This document shows positions 27,222-36,258 of a stretch of DNA of 64,000 nucleotides, one piece after another. This stretch comes from Dysgonomonas mossii (GTDB lineage: Bacteria; Bacteroidota; Bacteroidia; Bacteroidales; Dysgonomonadaceae), in contig NZ_SPPK01000003.1 in the NCBI RefSeq assembly GCF_004569505.1, positions 62,001 through 126,000 on the forward strand, in the 5' to 3' direction. The position numbers and the translations under genes are program-made. The notes under the pieces were generated by a model, which saw nothing but the letters and a program-made list of their open reading frames with translations, did not search any database and was not told where the DNA came from. Every line of letters begins with the position of its first letter. Position 1 is the first letter of the stretch.

Positions 27222-28592
27222 TTATTTCTTTATGTTTGGTAATTCAAGCCCGTAGCCCTTTGCCTTATCCTCTCGTTTGAGTAATATGGCGACTATAAGT
27301 GCCAATATCCCAAAGGAGGTGAATATTATCATGGGTAGGGTATAGTCGTAGAGAGGGCTTACTATGCCTTCATTTGAAGTCTTCTCTCCAATGATACAAT
27401 ATTTGTTCAGTACCCAACCTATCAATAAGGGAACCCCACTAAGGCCTATATTCTGTACCCAGAAAATAAGTCCATAGGCTGTGCCTAGTTTGTTTTGTGG
27501 TATGATCTTCGGAACGGATGGCCACATCGCGGATGGAACCAAAGAGAAAGCAATACCTAAAACCACCATTAAAATAGCCGCAAACCACCAATAATTGATT
27601 GGTAAAGAAAGAAGGAAGTGTACTACTATCAACAGTATAGCTCCGATAGCCATAATAGTTGCACCTTTTCCTTTTTTATCGTAAATACCTCCAAATAATG
27701 GAGTTAAAAGAACTGTTCCAAAAGGTAAAATAAGGGGGATGAGTCCTGCAAGTTCAGGTTCAACATTGTACTTATTTATCATTAGGGAAGTCGCATATTT
27801 CAGAAATGGAAATACTGCTGAATAAAATAAAACACAAAGAAGAGCAATTAACCAAAATCCTTTGTTACTAATGATAAATAAAATGTCTTTAATCTTGAAT
27901 GGTTCTTCAGGTTCTTCCTCAATATCTTTCAGTGAGGTATCCAGCTTTCTATCCATTACACAAAAAACTAAATATGAAATCAAACCTATACATAGGAATA
28001 CTAGTCCTAAAAGGATAGGTGCAGAGAGGCTACCTAGCGTTTTTGATAAAGGTATTGCTGTTCCAATTGCTAATCCTGTACCTATACGTGCAACAGCAAC
28101 TTGAATTCCCATTGCTAATGCCATTTCATGTCCTTTAAACCAACGAGCAATTACTTTAGTTACTGTTATCCCGGCTGTTTCAACCCCAACTCCAAATATT
28201 GCAAAACCAATACTGGCTGCAACTACCTGTGATTTTATTCCCAAAACTGTTCCTGTGAAAACATCAGGATTGGCAACAGCATAATATTTTAAAGTACAAC
28301 CAATAATCATTAAAATGCAGGCAATGACTCCAGTGCGGCGTACTCCTAGTTTGTCTAATATCATACCACTAAAAATCAGCATGAAAAGAAGTACATTAAA
28401 CCAACCATAAGCACTCGTAAAGATACCGTACTCGTTTGCGTCCCATTTAAGTTCGGACTGTAGCATATCCATTAACGGAGCCATAACGTCTGTTATATAA
28501 TAGCCACAAAACATAGTGAGAGCAACAACTCCCAATACGGTCCATCGGGCTGCTTTGGAGTCACTCAATTTTTGCCTTAGTATTTCGGTCAT
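27222..28592 (-). CDS. Major facilitator superfamily transporter (OxlT/NarK-like)
   Basis: I use the ATG at 28592 (456 residues); the open frame extends 40 codons further upstream, but a -7 box (TACTTTTG at 28643-28650) lies in that extension, so the longer form is unlikely. There are 12 hydrophobic segments, with an MFS loop motif after TM2 (GMILDKLGVRRTG) and a long cytosolic loop (LDTSLKDIEEEPEEPF) in the middle. The likely substrate class is organic anions, but nothing in the sequence settles it. Confidence 0.88.
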   Translation of the reverse strand: MTEILRQKLSDSKAARWTVLGVVALTMFCGYYITDVMAPLMDMLQSELKWDANEYGIFTSAYGWFNVLLFMLIFSGMILDKLGVRRTGVIACILMIIGCTLKYYAVANPDVFTGTVLGIKSQVVAASIGFAIFGVGVETAGITVTKVIARWFKGHEMALAMGIQVAVARIGTGLAIGTAIPLSKTLGSLSAPILLGLVFLCIGLISYLVFCVMDRKLDTSLKDIEEEPEEPFKIKDILFIISNKGFWLIALLCVLFYSAVFPFLKYATSLMINKYNVEPELAGLIPLILPFGTVLLTPLFGGIYDKKGKGATIMAIGAILLIVVHFLLSLPINYWWFAAILMVVLGIAFSLVPSAMWPSVPKIIPQNKLGTAYGLIFWVQNIGLSGVPLLIGWVLNKYCIIGEKTSNEGIVSPLYDYTLPMIIFTSFGILALIVAILLKREDKAKGYGLELPNIKK

Positions 28593-28642
28593 AATTAATT
28601 GATTTTTGAGTAATAAATATTCGGTTTTTGATTTTTTTTGTG

Positions 28643-28650
28643 CAAAAGTA
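28643..28650 (-). promoter_or_regulatory. -7 box before the MFS gene
   Basis: TACTTTTG on the minus strand, 51 bases before the ATG at 28592; it argues for the shorter start of that gene. Confidence 0.45.
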
Positions 28651-28813
28651 TCGAAAAGAATTATAATAAAGTGGCAATCTGCTAAAAAACATAGGTTAAA
28701 ACTAGTTAGCAAGTCAGCCTTTTAGTACTTACACAAGGTACGATATCTATTTTTATAAAGGAGGGAGGGTGCAACTTATCTTTCGTAATGGGTTACTTAT
28801 TATTCAAAAAACG

Positions 28814-28821
28814 TATCTTTG
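28814..28821 (+). promoter_or_regulatory. -7 box before coaBC
   Basis: TATCTTTG, 24 bases before the ATG at 28845. It supports that start over the in-frame ATG at 28788. Confidence 0.5.
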
Positions 28822-28844
28822 TTTCTAAAAATAAAACGAAGGAT

Positions 28845-30038
28845 ATGACCTTAAAGGATAAACATATTGTATTGGGTATAACCGGTAGCATTGCAGCATA
28901 TAAGGCTGCTTCGCTTGCTCGTTTGCTTATAAAAGCAGGAGCCGAAGTGCAAATAGTTATAACACCTGCAGGAAAAGAATTTATCACTCCTGTTACATTA
29001 TCCGCGTTGACAGGTAAACCTGTCGTTAGCGAGTTTTTCACGGCAAATGATGGTACATGGCATAGTCATGTTGATCTGGGACAATGGGCCGATCTGATGC
29101 TTATTGCTCCGGCTACTGCTTCTACACTTGGCAAGATGGCAAATGGCGTTGCCGATAATATGCTTATCACCACCTATATGTCGATGAAAGCACCCGTAAT
29201 GATAGCACCCGCTATGGACTTGGATATGTTTGCTCATCCTGCAACTACTCGCAATTTGGAGATTCTTCGCTCTTATGGCAATATTATTATTGAGCCTGCT
29301 GCCGGAGAGTTAGCAAGCCATTTGATAGGCAAGGGACGGATGGAAGAACCTGAGAAAATATTATCTGTTGTTGAGGACTTTTTCAATCAGCAAGAAACTC
29401 TTTCAAAAAAAAAAATACTGATAACGGCCGGACCGACTTATGAAAAAATAGATCCTGTACGTTTTATAGGGAACTATTCATCGGGTAAAATGGGTTTTGC
29501 CTTGGCTGAAGAATGTGCACGTCGTGGTGCAGAAGTCGTTTTGGTTGCAGGCCCTGTTTCACTAAAAGTAAATCACCCCAATATAAAAAGAATTGACGTG
29601 GAGTCGGCAGAGGAAATGTATAATGCCTCGATAAAAGAATTTCCGGGAATGGATGCCGCTATTCTTTGCGCTGCCGTGGCTGATTTTCGTCCATCGGAAC
29701 AGTATTCTCAAAAAGTAAAGAGAGGAGAAGATTTATTGACGATCTCTCTTGTTCCTAACAAAGATATTGCCGCATCGCTTGGCAAGATGAAGAAGGCAAA
29801 CCAATTGTTGATAGGCTTTGCCTTGGAGACAAACGACGAAGAGACAAATGCTCTGAAAAAAATGGCAAAGAAAAATCTCGATTATATCGTACTTAATTCG
29901 CTTAATGATGCAGAAGCCGGATTTAAGTATGATACGAATAAAGTTGCTATTTTGAAGAAAAATGGAGAGCGAAAAGATTTCGGGCTAAAATCTAAATACG
30001 AGGTTGCCTCTGATATTATTGATAACACTATGCAATAA
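28845..30038 (+). CDS. coaBC: Bifunctional phosphopantothenoylcysteine decarboxylase/synthetase
   Basis: I use the ATG at 28845 (397 residues); 28788 would add 19 residues overlapping a -7 box. The N-terminal CoaC flavoprotein (residues ~1-185) has GITGSIAAYKAA, the catalytic His in HVDLGQWADL and the MDLDMFAHPAT block. The C-terminal CoaB synthetase (~190-397) has ITAGPTYEKIDPVRF, NYSSGKMG and AAVADFRP. It ligates cysteine to phosphopantothenate and decarboxylates the product, two steps to coenzyme A. A terminator follows at 30087. Confidence 0.96.
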   Translation: MTLKDKHIVLGITGSIAAYKAASLARLLIKAGAEVQIVITPAGKEFITPVTLSALTGKPVVSEFFTANDGTWHSHVDLGQWADLMLIAPATASTLGKMANGVADNMLITTYMSMKAPVMIAPAMDLDMFAHPATTRNLEILRSYGNIIIEPAAGELASHLIGKGRMEEPEKILSVVEDFFNQQETLSKKKILITAGPTYEKIDPVRFIGNYSSGKMGFALAEECARRGAEVVLVAGPVSLKVNHPNIKRIDVESAEEMYNASIKEFPGMDAAILCAAVADFRPSEQYSQKVKRGEDLLTISLVPNKDIAASLGKMKKANQLLIGFALETNDEETNALKKMAKKNLDYIVLNSLNDAEAGFKYDTNKVAILKKNGERKDFGLKSKYEVASDIIDNTMQ

Positions 30039-30086
30039 ACGATATTCCTCAAATTATTTTTTTGATATATAATTATCTAATATAAG

Positions 30087-30120
30087 AAGGCTTTACAGAG
30101 TATGTAAAGCCTTTGTTTTT
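30087..30120 (+). terminator. Rho-independent terminator after coaBC
   Basis: AAGGCTTTACA pairs with TGTAAAGCCTT around a 5-base loop, then TGTTTTT. Confidence 0.82.
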
Positions 30121-30132
30121 AATTTTTTAAGT

Positions 30133-30184
30133 AGAAAGTGACAATGCGAAAATGTCTTTAAAAGTGTCGCTTTTGTCACTTTTT
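30133..30184 (+). repeat. TGTCAC element, copy 2
   Basis: AGAAAGTGACA at 30133-30143, 16 bases, then a 25-base core at 30160-30184 that matches copy 1 except for two substitutions (CAC to CGC in the palindrome, GTCACC to GTCACT after it). A further half-site TTGTCACTTT lies at 30272-30281, 21 bases before the AsmA-like start. Confidence 0.7.
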
Positions 30185-30302
30185 AGGAACAATCTATATT
30201 TATATGTGTTTCATAATTAATATCTTGGAGACAAGAAATGTTGATATAAAATGAATACATTTATACGGATATTGTCACTTTCTTATTTGCAACTTGTGTG
30301 AG

Positions 30303-33300
30303 ATGGCTAAAAGTAGACACAAAATATTAAAATTTTCACTCTTTGCACTTGCTCTGCTTGTTGTGCTTGCCCTTTCTGTGAACTGGTATATGACTTATCG
30401 CCTTAAAGACAAGTTGAATAAAACGTTGGCGGAAGCAGTATCCAATGCAACGAATGGTTTTTATCGCTTTTCCTTCGAGAAGCTCTCTGTAGGGTTCCTT
30501 TCGGGAGAGCTTTCTATATACGGTCTACAACTTATTCCCGACTCTCTTGTATTTGATCAATGGGAACAAGGAGATAGCCTTCCCAAAGTATATTATAAAA
30601 TTAATGTTGAAGAAATTCACTTCAAAGGAGTTAACCTGACTTGGCGCCGAGATTATAAAAAGTTGAAGTTTAATCTCTTTGAGGTAAATTCGCCGGATAT
30701 AAAAGTTTTTGAACCTACATATTCAACAGATACTCTCGATGAGCAGCATAAAAATAGAAAGTCGCAAACACTATATCAAATTGTATCTCCTTATATAAAC
30801 CGACTTGCAGTAAGTAGGATCAACCTCACCAATATGAATGTTTCATATACTGTGGTCGATTCTGTATCACCTGTTGTGTACGGATTGAAGGACGCTAACT
30901 TTTTTGCGTTTAATTTCTTGTTGGATGAAAATTCTTCAGAATCGGGAAAACTTCTATTGTGCGATAATTTTGAGTTCTCGGCAAGTACTCCGCAATCCCT
31001 TTTGTATAGTGACGAAATCATTCTTAATACGAAGAATATTCAACTGAGTACGATCGATTCCATTATTCAAATTGACGGTGTGGATATTCACCCTAAAGAT
31101 GAATTTTGGGCACGTCGGCTTGAGAAAACGGGAGATTATCTAAAAGCTACAGTGGATGAGGTGAAGGTGAAGGGGGTTGGATTTGAAAGGAGAAAAGGAT
31201 TAAATCACCTTCATGCCCGTACTTTCGATATCAGGTCTACAGACATACAGTATCATAGCGTACAGGGAGCATCGGACGACTCTATCCCTGTGGAAGAGAA
31301 GAAGCTGCAAGACGAGCCTTGGTCTTTATATACAATACTGTCTCCTATTCTTTATCGGACATCTATAGACAAGATAAGTGTAGAAGAAACCAAATTTAAT
31401 TATGTACATACTCAAAATAACATTACGGATGTTTATACGCTGGGAAAGTTTGATTTTCATGCCAATGATTTTCTTGTAGATTCTCTTTCCGAAAAGTTGA
31501 GGAAATTCTGGTATGTGGATAACTTCACGATGATAGCAGATAATATTAATGGAACACAAAGAAGTAATAATTCTGAGTTAAATGTAAAACGCTTGTATTT
31601 AGATACGAATACTGAAAAGTTTGAAATATCAGATATAAAAATCAAACCTTTATCTACCAATACTAAGAAGGATTATTTGTTCGGAGATGTGAAGTCTATA
31701 AGTGTTGATGGACTCGAATATACCGCAGGAGTTTCTGCTGAGCTTCTTAATATTGAATCGCCTAATATTGAATATTTTAAATTAACGGAAAAAAATAAAG
31801 GTAAATCGAAAGATAAAAAGAAGGTTTCACCCGAGAATGTCCTTGATTTTTTTACTCCGTATTCCGATTTCTTATCTGTAAAAAGAATAAATCTGAAGAA
31901 TGCAAATCTGATATATCATAATAAGGAAGACGATGAAACCTTTCGTCTGAAAGATTTGAATTTCCATGCATCCAAATTTCTTATCAGTAAAGATACTAGG
32001 GCGACTTCACCCTATTTATTCACAAGTGATGATATAAGTCTTTCCTTTAGGGATTTTGATAATCTCCTATTCGGGAAGAAATATCAATTGCAGATAGCTG
32101 CTGCTGATGTATCTACCAGTACGGGGGAAATGGTGTTGAAGGATATCAAGTTAACTCCGCAAGATAAATCTTGGGAAGAGGCTTCCGTAGTTTATGATAT
32201 TGCTTCGCCCCTGATACAGATTACAGGATTTGACAATATTGACTACTTCAAAGATAAAACAATCGCTCTTAAAGACTTCTTTGTAGAAGCTCCTCAGATA
32301 AAGGTAATGAAAACAAAAATAGATGGAGGTGATAATAAGAAGAAAGCCCTGTCTCCGGGAAAGTCTTCTTTTTTAACGAAGCTTTCTGTCGATAATTTGT
32401 CTATAACTGACCCCAATTTTATTTATATCGGTAAAGATGAAGATAGTTTGAGTGCTGAATTGACTGCGTTTAAATTAGATTCTTTGAAATGGAATATTCA
32501 TCATAACTTGGATATCGCAGAGTTAATGTTGCAGTCTCCACGAGTATATTATGCGAATAATAGTAAAAAAGAAAAATTAGACAAAGGGGCAAGTCATAAA
32601 CTAAATCTTCAATTCCTCGGTAGAAACATCAATCTAGGTAAGCTTGTCGTTTCGAATGCAAGTGTTAATCTGAATCGGCCTTCAGATACGCTTGATTTCA
32701 AAATTGCACAGTTTGATTTTTCAGGTCTTAGCTGGATCATGAGGTCAGAAGGTTCTTCGTTGGGTTTGGCGGCTATCAATTTTTATAAACCGACTTTGGA
32801 TATACGCAAGCATTCTATAGAAACTCAGAATATAGATTCACAAACTGTCTCTTCACGAAAGGATATTTACTCTTTTATTGCGCCCTATCTTCATAATCTG
32901 TCAGTGGGAGAGTTCAATCTTACGGATGCCAATCTCAATTACTCTAATTCTAAAACAGACAACAAAGAAGAAAGGCAAAAGCTGAACGAGACTAGCCTCT
33001 TTCTTCGTGGTCTGACTTTAGATACCCAAAAGAAGAAATTTGACCTCGCTGATATTCGTTTTAATACCAAAGACCTTTCTTTTCCAATCATGGATGGATT
33101 CTATACTCTTAGTTTTGGCAATATCAATATAGATAAGAGAGGGCAGATAGCAGAAGTCTCGGATGTGAAGATGAAATCTACTTATCCCAAATTTGAATTT
33201 GCATACAAACATCCGAAGCATAAAGACTGGTTTGATTTTACAATGGGTAAGTTTCAGCTTTCAGGGCTCGATTATTCGGCACTGACTGCCGATAATAAGA

Positions 33301-34145
33301 TAAAGGCTAAGCATCTAAAGATAGAGGATGTCGTTCTGTTGAACCTTAAGAATCAGCAAATAAAGATAGAGCATAATATTATGCCGCTGATCTATGAGAA
33401 AATACAGAAACTGCCTGTTCAGCTAGATATAGATTCGGCGAATGTTAATAATTTTTCCGTGCTGTATGAAGAGCTGCCAAGAAACGGCAATATGTCTGGT
33501 AAGATTCACTTTGACAATATGAATGGTAAAATAAGCGGCTTGACAAATATAGCTTCTTACCCCGAGCAATTTATCCGTTTAGATGTAGATGGTAAATTTA
33601 TGGGAGGTACTTTTACCGCCCGCTGGAATATTCCCGTAAGTGCTGATTATGATTCTTTTGTGTTAGAAGCAAATATGCAGCAGTTTGATATGACGAGATT
33701 GAATGGTGTATTTCTCCCTTTAGCAAAAGTTGAGTTGCAGAGTGGTATATTGCAGGATTTCTATTTCAGGACAGAGGCTTCCAGTATAGATGCCAGAGCC
33801 AATATGCTGTTTCGGTATAATGATCTTAAATTAACCATATTCAAAGATATAGAAATTGAAGAGCAAAATAAGCTTTTGTCAAGGATTGCCAATATTCTTG
33901 TAAGGTCTAATAATCCGAATAGTAAGCGGTCAAAACCTCGTGTGGCTGATGTAACGCTCGATCGTGACCCTTATCACTCCACATTCAATTACTTTTGGCA
34001 GATATTGCAGCCTGCTCTTGCGGAGTCGGTAGGTGTTTCGCAACAAAAGCAAAACATGGCGAAAAAAGTAACTCAGTTTTTCTCAAAAGTCAAGAATTTC
34101 TTTACCGGGAAAAAGGAGAGTAAAGAGAAAGAAGATAAAAAGTAA
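30303..34145 (+). CDS. AsmA-like envelope protein with repeated modules
   Basis: I use the ATG at 30303 (1280 residues). One N-terminal membrane helix (FSLFALALLVVLALSVNWY) anchors it in the inner membrane; the rest is periplasmic and beta-rich. From about residue 155 a module recurs roughly every 165-185 residues, each opening with a phrase like IVSPYINRLAVSRINLTNMN, ILSPILYRTSIDKISVEETKF, FFTPYSDFLSVKRINLKNAN, and FIAPYLHNLSVGEFNLTDAN. The C-terminal ~200 residues (GKIHFDNMNGKISGL and after) resemble the AsmA/DUF748 end. AsmA-like proteins form long grooves that carry lipids between membranes; that role here is an inference. Convergent with the next gene, stops directly adjacent. Confidence 0.82.
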   Translation: MAKSRHKILKFSLFALALLVVLALSVNWYMTYRLKDKLNKTLAEAVSNATNGFYRFSFEKLSVGFLSGELSIYGLQLIPDSLVFDQWEQGDSLPKVYYKINVEEIHFKGVNLTWRRDYKKLKFNLFEVNSPDIKVFEPTYSTDTLDEQHKNRKSQTLYQIVSPYINRLAVSRINLTNMNVSYTVVDSVSPVVYGLKDANFFAFNFLLDENSSESGKLLLCDNFEFSASTPQSLLYSDEIILNTKNIQLSTIDSIIQIDGVDIHPKDEFWARRLEKTGDYLKATVDEVKVKGVGFERRKGLNHLHARTFDIRSTDIQYHSVQGASDDSIPVEEKKLQDEPWSLYTILSPILYRTSIDKISVEETKFNYVHTQNNITDVYTLGKFDFHANDFLVDSLSEKLRKFWYVDNFTMIADNINGTQRSNNSELNVKRLYLDTNTEKFEISDIKIKPLSTNTKKDYLFGDVKSISVDGLEYTAGVSAELLNIESPNIEYFKLTEKNKGKSKDKKKVSPENVLDFFTPYSDFLSVKRINLKNANLIYHNKEDDETFRLKDLNFHASKFLISKDTRATSPYLFTSDDISLSFRDFDNLLFGKKYQLQIAAADVSTSTGEMVLKDIKLTPQDKSWEEASVVYDIASPLIQITGFDNIDYFKDKTIALKDFFVEAPQIKVMKTKIDGGDNKKKALSPGKSSFLTKLSVDNLSITDPNFIYIGKDEDSLSAELTAFKLDSLKWNIHHNLDIAELMLQSPRVYYANNSKKEKLDKGASHKLNLQFLGRNINLGKLVVSNASVNLNRPSDTLDFKIAQFDFSGLSWIMRSEGSSLGLAAINFYKPTLDIRKHSIETQNIDSQTVSSRKDIYSFIAPYLHNLSVGEFNLTDANLNYSNSKTDNKEERQKLNETSLFLRGLTLDTQKKKFDLADIRFNTKDLSFPIMDGFYTLSFGNINIDKRGQIAEVSDVKMKSTYPKFEFAYKHPKHKDWFDFTMGKFQLSGLDYSALTADNKIKAKHLKIEDVVLLNLKNQQIKIEHNIMPLIYEKIQKLPVQLDIDSANVNNFSVLYEELPRNGNMSGKIHFDNMNGKISGLTNIASYPEQFIRLDVDGKFMGGTFTARWNIPVSADYDSFVLEANMQQFDMTRLNGVFLPLAKVELQSGILQDFYFRTEASSIDARANMLFRYNDLKLTIFKDIEIEEQNKLLSRIANILVRSNNPNSKRSKPRVADVTLDRDPYHSTFNYFWQILQPALAESVGVSQQKQNMAKKVTQFFSKVKNFFTGKKESKEKEDKK

Positions 34146-35069
34146 TTATTTACGATACAACCGCCCCTGCCACGTCTTTCTTTCCTCAAACTTTTTCAAT
34201 ACTTTGGCGGTGAATTCGAAGTTTTTCAACCCCCAATCAGGTGCTATCAGTAGCTGTTTCGGCGATTGAGAAATAAAACGCTCTATGATAAAGTCAGGAT
34301 TAAGTTTCTCGGCAAAGTCGATACATAGGTCAATGTAATCGTCTACCTCGAACAGATTGAACCATTCGGGATGTTCCCGATATTGCCTTGCCATTACTGT
34401 TCCTTTTATCAGTTGTAGCTGGTGTAGCTTTATAGTTGTCAGTGGAAGCTTGGCTACTACGTCGGCATGTGCCAGTACCTGCTCACGGCTTTCATGAGGT
34501 AGCCCAAGAATAAGATGTGCTCCTGTATATATCCCTTTTGCTGCTGTTTTAAGTATGGCCTCTTCACTTTCCTGATGCGTGTGTCCACGATTTATAAATT
34601 CAAGAGTGGAATCAAGCGTTGATTCCAAGCCGTATTCTATGATGAGGAAAGTTCTTTTATTTAGCTCAGCAAAATAATCGAGTAACTCGTCCGGCATGCA
34701 GTCGGGGCGTGTGCCGATAATCAATCCCACAACATTGGGATATGATAATGCTTCTTCATACAGTTCAATCAGTTTCTCGATACTATCATAGGTATTTGTG
34801 TATGACTGAAAGTATGCGAGGTATTTCATTTCAGGATACTTGTAAGAGAAGAAAGCAATGCCATCTCTGAGTTGGTCGCTAACACTGCGTTGCTTTCCTC
34901 CATACCCCGGGCTAAAGCTTTGGTTGTTGCAATATGTACATCCTCCTACGGCTTTCGACCCATCCCTGTTTGGACAAGTAAATCCCGCATTTATCGATAT
35001 TTTTTGAACCTTATATGGGAAGTGTTTTGTAAGAAGCTCTCCAAATTCTTTATAGAATTTATTTTCCAT
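34146..35069 (-). CDS. TIGR01212-family radical SAM protein
   Basis: 307 residues. The cluster-binding cysteines are in NAGFTCPNRDGSKAVGGCTY followed by CNNQSF near residues 27-52, where the first two Cys are 12 residues apart as in the YhcC/TIGR01212 group instead of the classic CxxxCxxC. A GARLDLMGPH-like HLILGLPHESREQVL block follows near 180. The reaction is unknown; related proteins are annotated as uncharacterised Fe-S oxidoreductases. Its stop abuts the AsmA-like gene's stop with no gap and no obvious hairpin. Confidence 0.88.
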   Translation of the reverse strand: MENKFYKEFGELLTKHFPYKVQKISINAGFTCPNRDGSKAVGGCTYCNNQSFSPGYGGKQRSVSDQLRDGIAFFSYKYPEMKYLAYFQSYTNTYDSIEKLIELYEEALSYPNVVGLIIGTRPDCMPDELLDYFAELNKRTFLIIEYGLESTLDSTLEFINRGHTHQESEEAILKTAAKGIYTGAHLILGLPHESREQVLAHADVVAKLPLTTIKLHQLQLIKGTVMARQYREHPEWFNLFEVDDYIDLCIDFAEKLNPDFIIERFISQSPKQLLIAPDWGLKNFEFTAKVLKKFEERKTWQGRLYRK

Positions 35070-35204
35070 TCGTCTTTTTTATTTTGGATGCAAAGGTAAT
35101 GATATGCGAAATGAAATTATTATAAAGCTCATATTTTAACCACTTGGCGTATATCATTACCCTATTCCCTTAATCGCTTTTAATGGATTGCGTGATAAGC
35201 TTTC

Positions 35205-36026
35205 TTAGAAATTTACATGATCCGGATCTGGTCCTATACGCAAATTTTTATTTAGCGAATTGATGCTTTTGATTTCATCTTCGTTCAGACTAAAGTCAAA
35301 TATATTCAGATTCTCGACCATGCGTTTCTCGTTTGATGACTTAGGTATGGTTACTACTCCACGTTGGTAATCCCAACGGAGTATTATCTGAGCCGGAGAT
35401 TTCGAGTATTTGTCTGCGAGGTCAGTCAATATCTTTTCATTGAACAATCCCGTCTGATTCGCCGCAAAAGGACTCCATGCTTCTACACGGATACCTGCTT
35501 TCTTGCAATAGCTCAAATCATTTTCTTGTACAAGATATGGGTGCAATTCTATCTGATTTACGGCAGGAGTTATGGTCGATTCTTTTGCCAATGCCTCCAA
35601 GTGGTATTGCTTGAAATTGCTGACGCCAATTGCTTTCACTTTCCCAGTTTGATATATTTCCTCAAACTTTTTCCATGTTTCTATGAACTTCCCTTCTACA
35701 GGCCAGTGAACAAGATATAGATCGATGTAATCGAGATCAAGCTTTCTTAAGCTGGTCTCAAAGGCTTCTTTTACCTTGCCGCTTCGCTGGTCTGAGTTCC
35801 ACATCTTTGTGGTTACGAATATTTCTTCCCGAGGAATACCCGAGTTTTTAATAGCTTTTCCTACAGCTTCTTCGTTGTGATAATACATGGCTGTGTCGAT
35901 ATGCCTGTATCCAACTGAGAATGCGGTTCCTATCACCTTTTCAGCTTCCTTGTTATCTTCCAAGCGGAATACGCCTAGTCCAACCCATGGTATATCTATA
36001 CCATTATTCAATTTTACTTTTTCCAT
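35205..36026 (-). CDS. Aldo/keto reductase
   Basis: 273 residues, (beta/alpha)8 family. The catalytic tetrad is visible: Asp in RHIDTAMYYHNE with the Tyr a few residues on (residues ~43-52), Lys in VTTKMWN near 77 and His in LYLVHWP near 109. The NADPH-binding end IPKSSNEKRMVENL is present. Sequence resembles 2,5-diketo-D-gluconate reductase-type AKRs, which reduce a wide range of aldehydes and ketones; the true substrate cannot be read from the sequence. Single gene on the minus strand. Confidence 0.92.
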   Translation of the reverse strand: MEKVKLNNGIDIPWVGLGVFRLEDNKEAEKVIGTAFSVGYRHIDTAMYYHNEEAVGKAIKNSGIPREEIFVTTKMWNSDQRSGKVKEAFETSLRKLDLDYIDLYLVHWPVEGKFIETWKKFEEIYQTGKVKAIGVSNFKQYHLEALAKESTITPAVNQIELHPYLVQENDLSYCKKAGIRVEAWSPFAANQTGLFNEKILTDLADKYSKSPAQIILRWDYQRGVVTIPKSSNEKRMVENLNIFDFSLNEDEIKSINSLNKNLRIGPDPDHVNF

Positions 36027-36258
36027 TTTCTGTGTAATTTATATTTGATATTTATACATTATTCGGGGAGTAACTAATTTAACAAATTAAGCAAGAGAAT
36101 TGTTCCTTTTTAAAATTATGACTATTTGTTTCAAAAAAGAAATTAAAGCGAATAATTTTTGCTTATTAGCCACTTCCTTGCGTCTTTTTCATTTGTTTAT
36201 CAGATATTTATTTATAAATTGCGAAATCTAATTTTTAGCATTACTATAAACTAATATC

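Noticed and set aside
28788..28844. N-terminal extension of coaBC
   Set aside because: A -7 promoter box lies inside it at 28814-28821, and CoaC proteins normally start just before the GITGSIAAYK loop.
30294..30302. Longer start for the AsmA-like gene (TTG at 30294)
   Set aside because: The ATG at 30303 gives a clean start before the basic residues and membrane helix; the TTG adds three residues only.
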